DNA of 64,000 nt. It comes from Vandiemenella viatica (taxonomy: Eukaryota > Arthropoda > Insecta > Orthoptera > Morabidae). Shown here piece after piece: positions 55,651 through 64,000 of this stretch; position 1 is the first letter of the stretch, and each line of letters begins with the position of its first letter. A program made the translations under genes and the position numbers. The stretch is taken from the NCBI GenBank assembly GCA_031002005.1, contig CM061914.1, forward strand, positions 188,498,685-188,562,684, written 5' to 3'. Under the pieces are notes generated by a model. It worked only from the letters and a program-made list of their open reading frames with translations, had not been told where the DNA came from and did not search any database.

Positions 55651-56535
55651 AAAGTATATTTTAGTGTATAGCCTTATTCTTGCAAAAGTGAGACGGCAGG
55701 ATGACTGCCATTGTCGTGTACACGTCTGGCGAACCTGTCCCACGCTGTTCTGCCTATCCCTCCTTAGTTTTATTGCCTTTAAGCATTTTTCTGCTCATTG
55801 ATATATATAATAATAATTTGAAAAAGCTTGGCTTCGTGCAGCAATTGCACGCTACTGATTAGTCGCAATAAGATTTATTTTTCCCCACTGTCATTTTTTC
55901 TATTTTAACTGCTTAAATTTGGATGTCCAAAGTATTATAACCCTTTCGCTGCTACGAGTGCCAGCGTCCTGCCTCCTCGGTGGCTGGGGCGAGCGGAACC
56001 ACAGTGTGCCTGGCCGGCTATGGGCTAATCGCGTGCTCGTAGCGCGCTTACAACTACTCTTCAGTAATACTCCTTTTAAAATCATTGTCACACTGTACTA
56101 TCTCAGCGATTGAAGTTTCTAATGACCAAGAAAGAGTGTTTTAAAGTTAACCCCTGTTTCCTGCTGTAAGTTTATTCTGGACAGAGACAGAGAAAAAGGT
56201 AATTTAGGAATATGATGAGAACCTTTTTTATTTGTATTTGGAAAATTCTTTACCTTGACATTTTGCACTACTAATATATAATAAAAGCTATTAAACGTTC
56301 ATTAACATCAGACACACACATTTCAAGATACATAGTTTTAAAGTGAGCAGTTCCTAGCAAAGGCGCCCTAAAACTCGGATACTTCTTGGTATAGTCATCT
56401 ATAAGATACAATTATTGATCTTTAAAACCAAATTGTCTCATATAGCCTGACGCAGGATCAACTTGTACCGGTCGCTGGCCATTATGTTAGAAAATATTGG
56501 TGTTTTAAGCAAAGAATCTTTCGACCAATATTCAT

Positions 56536-57039
56536 TTACTTCTTACTTCTAGGCATGAGCAGAGAACACGCTAGGAAGCAATAAAATTCTGCTGGCTCTA
56601 TAGGCTTCCAGAGTGCTAATCTACTGGGTGCAGTCGTCATTTTTTTCAGTAATAAATTTATAATAATTATTGATCTGTGTACAGATGGCAAAACAAATTC
56701 CATGGACATGAAGTACAAAAAGAAATCTAAATGACTTGCTGACTCTTCGAAGTCTACTTTCAAACCGCTAAATGTGTTCACAAAACGGCGTCGTTTCGTC
56801 ACAGGATGATTCTCCGACCAGTCATTCTTTCTTTTTCCCGACGAAGTTTCACTTACTTCATTTCCTTTTCCGTCTTCAGAGGAAGAATTTTCTGTTCGTG
56901 ATGTCGAGGATTCAGCATTACATCCAAACCTATAAAACTCTTCGTCGGAGGAAAGCTCTGAAGTATCACTACAATCTTCGTCGCTACTATTCATGAGGAT
57001 ATCCATGATTTCCTTGTCCGATATACTGCGTCCCGACAT
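56536..57039 (-). pseudogene. piggyBac transposase, N-terminal 167 codons
   Basis: Starts MSGRSISDKEIMDIL, followed by an acidic/Ser-rich region (SSDEDCSDTSELSSDEEF), a basic KRRRF stretch, and DFFLYFMSMEF...ALWKPIEPAEFYCFLACSLL, which corresponds to the start of the DDE_Tnp_1_7 domain (xFF..F......W.....+E...F......MG). The frame stops at 56536 before any catalytic Asp. The acidic N-terminus with CK2-like sites is usual for this family. Confidence 0.8.
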
Positions 57040-57235
57040 GGCAAAGGCTACAGATGCGAACGCCGTCGTCTCACCAGAAGAAAAAACAGAACTGGCCGAA
57101 TGTTAGACTCGTAAGCAGTAAGGGCCCAGGGGAGGTGAAAACTAAAGTGTTTTCCTACAGAAAGTCCAGAGTATAATAGTGTTCTCAGAAATGCGGTCAA
57201 CAGCAATTAGCTGTTTACCTGCTTCCGAGCTCGGG

Positions 57236-57397
57236 CGTATATGTACGCCGTTAGCCGTCAGGACTTCCCGCCTCGCGGGCGTACATGTATGCCGTTAGCC
57301 GTCTGGTCTTCCCATCCGCTGGGCATACATGTACGCCCGTAGCCGTCTGGTCTTTCTAGCGGCAGGGCATACATGTATGCCCGTAGCCGTGAAAGGG
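57236..57397. repeat. Four tandem subterminal repeats of the piggyBac element
   Basis: A unit of about 42-45 bp is repeated four times up to the right end: CGTA(C/T)ATGTA(C/T)GCC(G/C)GTTAGCCGTC-type sequence, each containing (C/T)ATGTA(T/C)GCC and GTAGCCGT or TTAGCCGT, followed by a GTCTGGTCTTCCC-like stretch. The last unit runs into the terminal repeat. Likely transposase-binding repeats. Confidence 0.75.
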
Positions 57398-57401
57398 TTA
57401 A

Positions 57402-57945
57402 AGGATTGTGAGAGGCCCTATCATATTCAGGTCCTCTATCGAAGCACAAATATTTTGTGAGTAACTCCCATTACTAAGCCTCGTATGTTTAATGTATACT
57501 TTTCAGTTTCATCGAAATTGTTTCGTATTCACCCTCCTTAACCACCGAAAATTCAACTTGATTGTTTGAATTGTGGGAAAAGTTATTATAAAAACAAATC
57601 ATTAAAAACTTGGTTGCTAAAATACAATTATAAATTTTACAGTTTCGTCCCCATTGCATCCCCAATTCTAGTTTTTTGTGCTTTCCCGAGAATTTTCCTA
57701 GTGAATGATGGAACGGTTCCTTCCCTAAGGACTTGGCCAATTTCTTTATCATTCCTTGTGCCCATTCTCTCACGTTTCAAATGATCACTCGGCCGACAAG
57801 CAATAAATCTACAGTTAAAAGGGGGGAGGGGGAATTTATGCTTTCAGCTACTTCTAGGAAACTAACATTACAACTACTGCAGTAGACACACGGGAATTGT
57901 GATGTACAAACTAACACATACACTTTACAATACACCAAAATACTG
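57402..57945. other. Unrecognised stretch
   Basis: Two overlapping short frames on opposite strands (57489-57784) show no recognisable domain. Nothing else seen. Confidence 0.35.
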
Positions 57946-57949
57946 AGTT

Positions 57950-58010
57950 TGTCTTGGCCCTCCTGCCTTTATCTGTCGAGAGTAGTTTGCTTTCTCAACC
58001 GTTCTTTATC
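57950..58010 (+). repeat. TIR family A, right arm fragment
   Basis: GTCTTGGCCCTCCTGCCTTT, ATCTGTCGAGAGTAG, TTTCTCAACCG. It resembles the outer right arm of family A but has diverged. Confidence 0.5.
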
Positions 58011-59458
58011 TTCATAAGTTATCAACACTTTTGATGTCAAGAAGTCTCCATTACTGCATGAATAATGCAGAATTTCATCATCACTTGAAGTTGAAATACA
58101 GTTTAAAGATTTATAAAGATTTATAAAAAAAATCTGCAGAAAATTTTCTGATTAGGTCATAACCATTTTTTTTTGATCAAACAGTATAATCTTCATTTTT
58201 CTATTCTTTATTTCTTTTTTCTCTCTATAGTTTAGTCTGCTCTACACAGATGGCACCACACTGGTAGTCTGAGCCTAGGTTTACACTTAAAGAGAAGTAA
58301 AATGACAGAGAAATTTACAGATACGTTTGCTTAGAACTATGGTATTCATCACAACATGCCCATTTTTCGTTTTCTAGAAAGAACCACAGTTTTTTTTTTT
58401 TTAAATTCTTACAACATTTATAATAAATAACTTCTTTTATATTCACATGATAATGTGTAACTACTGATTACTACAAATCAGAAAGGAAAATTAGATTAAA
58501 AATTATGTATTTTAATGTTACATGTACCAGTAAAACATGTTTTCATTATCATCCTGCCCATATGCCTACAGAGTAAAAAAAATACAGATATATGGGCTTG
58601 GATATTTAAAATATACTCAGCATGTCTCAAAAATATTTTTTTTATGGCTTGGTTGAATTGTGACTAGAAATTAATAAAAGCTATAAAAATTATGTAGAAT
58701 GAAACACTCCTTGAACGTAATATTTCAACTGGCAGTTACACTGCAATGCAATGACTTCACTCATACAAAATTTGTTTCATAATATTACATTCAAATCTTT
58801 GACCGAGATAAGCTGTAAGTACTGTTCCAATTTTACACAGTGTGTTTGTTGATACACGATTCATAATTGTACAATTTTCAGCTAGTCAATGAATTGATTC
58901 TCACAGCAACCTGTTGCTTTTGGTGTCATAAACCAATGGAGCTGAAGCGTCTCTCCTGCCATTAGTTCATCACCTCGGTTCAGTCCGATTGACCATTCAG
59001 TCGCGTCACACATTAAATGGTTGGCGAGCGTAGCACTGTCACTCCCAACCAGTTTATTCACAGAATGCACAAACGTATTTAGCCACCGTCGGGTGGAATC
59101 CCTGGTGTTGTAGTGTCACCGTCCTGAGCAGCAATGCCTGCACCAATCCTGCAACCAAAGTGAATCACTGTGATAGAAGACATTTCTGAACAGCATTATG
59201 TGTGCCTTTTTCAAAACAGAAAAAGAATCATCAATTCATGTCTTCATCAATACTTGGAGTAGTGAAGATAGAGTGGCAATTAATCAAAAGATTGGGCAAG
59301 ATGATGAATAGCTATCAACTTTTATGTCTTGTTTGTATATTAAAACATCAATTTGAGTTTCATAAAATAGAGTTTATAGAGAAGTCATGAGAAGGTTACT
59401 GAACAAGGATTGAGCATTGGACTGCTCTGAAAAGTTCAATATGAAGACATACCTCCCA
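58011..59458. other. Intergenic stretch 3' of the aquaporin gene
   Basis: Mostly AT-rich and featureless. 58880-59160 is GC-richer. Its reverse strand has an acceptor-like GGTTGCAG ending at 59149 and open frames beyond it (for example GIGAGIAAQDGDTTTPG and, in another frame, HSVNKLVGSDSATLANHLM). This could be a 3' UTR or alternative last exon of the aquaporin gene, but no domain supports it. Confidence 0.3.
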
Positions 59459-59460
59459 TA

Positions 59461-60326
59461 CAGATGGAGAACAAAATAATACGACCACCTGTGAAAAAGT
59501 ATGACATATTTCATACCTGCAGTACAGCCGCGCCACCTAGTGAGCGTGGAGAGGAAGGTATCAGTCTCTCAACAGCAGTCAGCTGTCTATCGAACTGTCT
59601 GTGATAAGTAGAAATGTCAGACCTGTCAGAATTCCAAAGAGGAATGATTGTCGGAGCGCGTTTAAGTAGAGCATCGGTTACGGAAACATCAAACCTTTTG
59701 GGGTTTGCAAGGAGTACGGTAACAGCCGTTATAACGACGTACACGAAAGAGGGTACGACGGCGTCTTCAAAGCACAACAGTGGCCGAAAGTCAAAGCTTA
59801 CTGATAGGGATAGACGGGTCTTGAAGTGCATAGTAGCCCGAAAGCACAAGCAATCGATATTCTTCATGGTAGAATCAAATCCAATCACTATCTAAGCATT
59901 CTAGGGGATCATGTCCAACCTTTTGTCTAGACTCTATTCCCTGGAGAGCGACCGCTTTTTTAAGACGACAACACCCCTATCCACACTGCTAGGTGTGTTC
60001 AAGCATGGTTTGGAGAGCATGGCGATGAAGTTGAACATCTTGCCTGGCCTCCTCAGTCTCCGGACTTGAATATAATTGAACATTTATCGGAATATTTGGA
60101 GTCCAAACTTTGTTCCCGATTTCCTCCTCCATCCAGCCTTTCGGAAATAGAGACCGTTCTGCATGAGGAACGGCTTAATATACTTTTAAATATTGTCTAT
60201 GACCATTATGCATCTATCCCACATCGCATTAAATCTGTACTTCAGTCAAAGGGTGGTCCAACCCCCTATTAACAAAGATTTTCTATTATTTCGCAGGTGT
60301 TCGTATTATTTTGTCCTCCCCCCCCT
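59461..60326 (+). mobile_element. Tc1 transposon, internally deleted
   Basis: Inverted ends share ACAAAATAATACGA(C/A)CACC (left about 59470-59490, right about 60285-60313). TA stands outside the left end (59459-59460) and near the right. The + strand encodes the start of a Tc1 transposase (59614 onward) and its end (about 59960-60272). The middle, including the first catalytic Asp, is deleted. Confidence 0.85.
59614..60272 (+). pseudogene. Tc1 transposase with internal deletion
   Basis: N-terminal part from ATG 59614: MSDLSEFQRGMIVGARLSRA, then SRASVTETSNLLGFARSTV (helix-turn-helix), GRKSKLTDRDRRVLKCIVA (second DNA-binding unit). After about 80 codons the sequence jumps, and stops appear, to DDNTPIHTARCVQAWF (second Asp), LAWPPQSPDLNIIEHLSEYL (third acidic residue, Glu) and the C-terminal helix ending KGGPTPY at a TAA (60270-60272). 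The first catalytic Asp is lost, so it is inactive. Confidence 0.85.
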
Positions 60327-60444
60327 ATAAGATATACAATCAACACACCCATACATTAGAATATCTGCATATTGTATTTTTCTGAGCTCTAGACAGTTAA
60401 CATTGTTTTGAGTAGTTTTAATTTGTCTTTTAGTACGATTCGAA

Positions 60445-61080
60445 CAGTAGAAGACTGTAAGCAGCTGCAGGATATCTAGCTGGGTAGATCAACCAGGGAT
60501 GAAGAAAAATGCAAAGAAGAGTCAGCTTATTAGGTACACAGATAAAAAAACTAAAGGTTGATTATGATCATAAGGTAGGGAACGAATTGCTTGTTGAAGA
60601 CCTGAAATGTAAATATTTTCACTTAAAATTTGATAACAAGGTTAACTGAGCGGGACACATTGGACAGGTAGTAGGAAAAGACCACAAAATCCTTCACTTA
60701 TTGAAGAGAATGATGAGGTGATGTAGCAGAGAAGTAAGGGGATGGGTTAAAAATAATTTGGTCAGACCACTGCTGGAATATGGTGGTGTAGTTTGGGATC
60801 CACATTTTAGGTATCAAACACAGGAGTTGGAGGGGGTGCAAAAGTGGGCCACTAGATTTGTCCCTGGAAATTACTGCAGATAATCAGTAACCGATATAAT
60901 AAAAGAGATGGAATGGGATTTATTGGAAGAGAGTCATGGGAGTGTACAAGGCATATATTGGTGATAAGGTGTAGAAAGATATTGGTGTAATAATTAGGAG
61001 TAGTGTTTGAAAGGGAAAAGATGACCACAAGCTGCTACTCAATTTTAGGTACAAGGGTGTGGGAAGAATTTGTGACTCAT
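60445..61080 (+). mobile_element. Decayed Jockey-type LINE fragment
   Basis: The + strand follows the 19756-21255 copy from EDCKQLQ-like codons (near 60450), through AAATGCAAAGAAGAGTCAGC, TATGGTGGTGTAGTTTGGGA and ATCCACATTTTAGGTATCAA, to a LDFRHKGVG-like stretch near 61060. Many stops. Truncated at both ends. Confidence 0.8.
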
Positions 61081-61293
61081 TGCGACAAGAATGTTGACAG
61101 TTGGACTTGTAAATTTTTGGTGTCTCTAACAGGGGTCACTAAAGCCAGAGCTTTCTGCTAATAAGTAACAGCTGCTTGAGAACAATGAAAAAATGTTTTG
61201 GAAAAGGATAGCAGCTAAAAAATTGAAGCAATGCATTCATGTTTGTTAATATTCAAATGTACCTTGTGTGAGCGTGGAGAATGAGTACGTACC

Positions 61294-61443
61294 TCAGTTT
61301 AATGGAATGCTTTCCACTTTTTCACCAGCTTCTGGGTCAGCATTTGTTGTCGGTGTGTCGTTGCTAGGAGTTCTCTCCTCGAAGACAGTCAGGTACACCA
61401 GTGTGGCAACTGCAGAACCAGCCAGTGGTCCCACCCAGTACAC
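61294..61443 (-). CDS. Aquaporin last coding exon
   Basis: Acceptor TTCTCTCAG on the reverse strand. [20 protein letters not shown] is the sixth helix. [20 protein letters not shown] is the start of a short cytoplasmic tail that ends IPLN before TGA (61294-61296). Only one base after the stop is a strong donor (G|GTACGT), which suggests an intron in the 3' UTR. Confidence 0.9.
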   Translation of the reverse strand: MYWVGPLAGSAVATLVYLTVFEERTPSNDTPTTNADPEAGEKVESIPLN

Positions 61444-63019
61444 CTGAGAGAAAACATTATGTCAATCCTTTAGCTTCAAATGCCTACATTTGTATGTAAG
61501 AGAGCTTTTTGTGGTGTTATGAATAAATAAAATCCCTGATTTTTACAAATTTGATACTTAATCAAGTAATTTTTCCAATAAAAAATGTTTCATTTCATGA
61601 AATAGATAATATATCTTGAAATACTTTTTATAGAAAATTTTCCCATCAATACATTGCCTGCTAGTTTAAGAGGTTGCTAAATTGGAGGAAATGAAAGTTT
61701 TTTCTTAAAAATAAAAAAAATATTTGATGAGACTAAATATTTGACACTAGAATTGGATTCAATTTTTGTTTGTAGGAAACAAGTGTGGTTTTCTTAGAGT
61801 GAAAATCATTTCTGAAATTCAGTTTTATGTGGTAACGAATAGGGAGTAGTATCACTAAGTTACGTATCATTTTTTGTTCATACAGATCTAATTCAGTCAT
61901 CTTTATTCTTCCCCCCACCCTCCTCTCACCCTGCCATGGATTTCTGTACAACATAATTCTGGTTCAAATCTCATTCACACTGATTGTAGTTGATGGATTA
62001 GTTGTTTTAACACGTATCCAAATGGTGGGAATGCCTCCTTTTTATGTATTATAAGTTATGCAATCAGGAAGATGCAGGTTCGAATCCCTGCCCGGCTGTC
62101 CAGATTTTGGTTTCCCGAAATCTCTCCAGGTGATTGTCAAGATAGTTCCTTCTAATGGGCTGTGGCGAATCCTTCCTGTACCTTGTGTCCTGTACTATTA
62201 CACCTCTAATTACCTAGACATTGATGAAGCATAAAGACATACGCAAAAAATATCTATACTTATAGTACAGAACACAAATTCCACAGCCAAGTGGTAACAT
62301 TATAATGAAAGACCTTGTGATGACAGAACTATCCCTACTGAATTAAAAAACAGACTTTGAAAAACTGTGGGAAAATTCAATGAAGAAGAAAAGAACCAGT
62401 ATTTCTGGTATACATCACCTTGGAAATTATATTTGCTTTCTTTATTATATTTATTTATAATAGTTCATTCCAGCCTTAGTAAACTTTATATTAGAAGAAT
62501 TAATCAGTCAGTTACCAATTTTTGTGTACAGAATGTCTTTAATTCCTTATTCCATATCCCAATATATATCAAATTTGCCTACTAACCATTTAATCACTTT
62601 GAGATATGGATAAAATTCTCTCTCTTCAGAAGATTATGACAGAGATGATAAAGTTTTTCAGTAACTTATGGCAATGGTAATTGCTATTATGAACCTTAAA
62701 CCTGAAAATTAAATTGCTCAAATTTTCGCCAAACAAAAGTAACTTCACTATTTCAAAATTTGATTGTTATTCTTTATGCTTAAGTAATGGTAGATTATTC
62801 TACAATGTGACTGGCAGATTATTTGTGGATATATGACGAGTGTGTAAATATTCCAGTTTGTCATCCAGAGATATTCAACCAGCCAAATTTATTATTACAA
62901 ATTTGAGAGTTACTCGGATATGTGTGGTAGCTACTGACCCAGTGATACGTCCAGACGCCTTTCCAGATGGCTGGAGCCAGTGTCCTCGCAGGATTCATGC
63001 TGGCGCCAGTGTACGGACC
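61294..63019 (-). CDS. Aquaporin (MIP family), last two coding exons
   Basis: Two reverse-strand exons, 62939-63019 (27 codons) and 61294-61443 (49 codons plus TGA), joined in phase 0 by a GT/AG intron of 1.5 kb. They read [27 protein letters not shown] | [20 protein letters not shown] and FEE, then a polar tail. This is loop E with the second NPA box and Arg of the selectivity filter (Ala three residues before the Asn), then helix 6 with the Tyr-Trp pair found in water-type aquaporins rather than aquaglyceroporins. A membrane channel for water, possibly other small solutes. The upstream exons lie beyond 64000. Subfamily (Drip, Prip or other) cannot be fixed from this part. Confidence 0.9.
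61444..62938. other. Aquaporin intron
   Basis: AT-rich intron with one SINE (62055-62240). No other feature recognised. Confidence 0.7.
62055..62240 (+). mobile_element. tRNA-derived SINE in aquaporin intron
   Basis: It has a good B box (GGTTCGAATCCCTGCC), then CAGATTTTGGTTTCCCGAAA, TCTCTCCAGGTGATTG, ATAGTTCCTTCTAATGGGCT and CTTCCTGTACCTTGTG, the body also seen at 23221-23450 and 48178-48325. The A box is decayed. Antisense to the aquaporin gene. Confidence 0.7.
62939..63019 (-). CDS. Aquaporin exon with second NPA motif
   Basis: Acceptor TTCTCCAG and donor TGG|GTCAGT on the reverse strand. It encodes [20 protein letters not shown] and then GVWTYHW. MNPAR is the pore-lining second NPA box with the filter Arg. 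The Thr after it is where many aquaporins have Ser. Phase 0 both ends. Confidence 0.92.
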
Positions 63020-63106
63020 CTGGAGAACAGAAACAGTGTCATCTCAACTACACAAATACACACTTGATGTGGCAAACAAAACCCTGCTCCAATCAACTGA
63101 AATACA

Positions 63107-63925
63107 CAGGGTGTGTTCACAAAGTTTCAATACTGGTCTCTCAACAACAAAAATTACTAAACATTTTTGTACAGCGATCTATAAGTCTTCGAAATATGAC
63201 CTTTGGGCATCAGTACACCGCTGTCAAGCGACTTCGTTGAAGCTGCCTGGACCATTGGAATCGTATCGAATCCCGTCTCTTTCAGATTTCTCTTGATTCG
63301 GGGGAGCAAAAAAAAGTCGTTGGGAGCTAGGTCGCGGCTGTGCGGTAGTTGCAGCAGTGTTGCTACGTTGAACTTGGTCAAAACTTCACCAGTGGTGAGC
63401 GACGTGTGAGAAGGTGCATTGTCGTGGTGGAGAACCTAATTGTCTTTGATCTCCGGGCTAATTCGGTCCTTCAGCATAAAATAGGATAGACCTGTGACAG
63501 TCAGTCCGGCAGAAACAAACTCCTTGTGGATGACTTCTTTGGCATCAAAGAAAACATGCTTTTGATGCATCCTCTCCACCATGTTTGAACCTCTTGTGTC
63601 ACATGAAAACCGTAGCACGTGACATGTCTTATTCTTTATAGGCATCTTGAAGCATACCAAAAGTGTCTGCAGCAGTTTTTATTTTTCAGTTCCGCACAGG
63701 ACTTTATCGAATAACGCTGCTGCATTTTCGAGTTTTCGACGGCGCTCACTGACATGTACTCACGCCACTAGCTATCCCCTCCCTTCCAGCGTCTCGGAGG
63801 CAACTGCCGCTGGTGTGGTGGGTTAGCTGACACCCCCCACTACTTCACCCTGCCAATGGAATTGGTCTGCGTGCCATTCCCAACTCAGGATAAAATCAGT
63901 CCTGAAACTTTGTCAACGCACCCTG
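63107..63925 (-). mobile_element. mariner element, internally deleted
   Basis: Ends CAGGGTGTGTTCACAAAGTT and, inverted, CAGGGTGCGTTGACAAAGTT, with TA at 63926-63927. The reverse strand encodes the mariner transposase from the block FFDAKEVIHKEFVSAGLTV, through VLHHDNAPSHTS (second Asp) and SRDLAPNDFFLLPRIKRNL (third Asp), to a C-terminal KTYRSLYKNV. A stop lies before VLHHDN, and the N-terminal half is missing. It sits in the aquaporin intron upstream of the NPA exon. Confidence 0.85.
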
Positions 63926-64000
63926 TATGAGGATGAAAGGCATATCTCAGAGTCAAACCAGACATGCAGGACAACAGTGTTTAAATTCTCATAATTGCTT

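Larger units (their letters stand above)
55941..57397 (-). mobile_element. piggyBac element, internally deleted
   Basis: Ends CCCTTTCGCTGCTACGAG (left) and, inverted, CCCTTTCACGGCTACGGGC (right). TTAA lies directly outside the right end (57398-57401). At the left the flank is ATAA, a probable decayed TTAA. The reverse strand encodes the N-terminal part of a piggyBac transposase (56536-57039). The catalytic core is absent. Confidence 0.85.

Noticed and set aside
23221..58010. CRISPR-like array from regularly recurring repeats
   Set aside because: The recurring units are dispersed inverted-repeat transposons separated by kilobases, not direct repeats with short spacers, and the DNA is eukaryotic.
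59511..59888. 125-codon - strand open frame
   Set aside because: It is the antisense shadow of the Tc1 transposase start at 59614 on the + strand; the + strand reading has clear helix-turn-helix motifs.
62070..62100. tRNA gene suggested by GGTTCGAATCCCTGCC
   Set aside because: The B box is good but the sequence cannot be folded into a full cloverleaf, and the following body matches the SINE copies at 23221 and 48178.

Overview
The window is animal, almost certainly insect, nuclear DNA. It is AT-rich, it has spliced genes with kilobase introns and canonical GT/AG sites, and most of its length is decayed transposable elements of arthropod types (RTE, Jockey-type and other non-LTR retrotransposons, Penelope-like elements, Tc1/mariner, hAT, piggyBac, Harbinger-type MITEs and tRNA-derived SINEs). 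The mixture suggests a large-genome polyneopteran insect (orthopteroid, stick insect or cockroach/termite type). That last step is an impression from repeat families, not a proof.

Two host genes can be supported. On the + strand, at least ten exons between 21912 and 51965 form a homologue of TERF2IP/Rap1, the telomeric BRCT-Myb protein. A 39-codon first exon and exon 2 make the BRCT domain, exons 5-6 make the Rap1-type Myb domain, and a 2.6-kb exon 7 encodes a very long disordered region. Splice phases agree across every junction except one, between exons 2 and 3, where an exon seems to be missing. Exon 7 also carries one apparent 1-nt frameshift. The predicted protein is about 1180 residues, roughly three times human TERF2IP, and no C-terminal RCT domain is visible. 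On the - strand at the right end lie the last two coding exons of an aquaporin (second NPA box and sixth membrane helix). The two genes converge.

Layout. 1-7.7 kb: an inverted pair of tRNA-like repeats, then an RTE copy containing a Jockey copy that itself contains a third LINE, plus a foldback element. 7.7-12.3 kb: mostly unrecognised, with one 400-bp foldback. 12.3-16.2 kb: a TTA-flanked Harbinger-type MITE, a truncated sibling, and a longer copy of the third LINE. 16.2-21.5 kb: unrecognised DNA, then a Tc3-like transposon split by a Jockey copy. 21.9-52 kb: the Rap1 gene, with introns full of Penelope-like remnants, an uninterrupted 989-codon LINE ORF on the opposite strand, hAT and mariner elements, and many copies of one terminal-inverted-repeat family. 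52-61 kb: intergenic DNA with more of that family, a piggyBac remnant and a deleted Tc1 element. 61.3-64 kb: the aquaporin 3' end with a SINE and a mariner remnant in its introns.

There are no rRNA genes, no convincing functional tRNA gene, no CRISPR array and no bacterial-type operon. Family calls rest on motifs read by eye.
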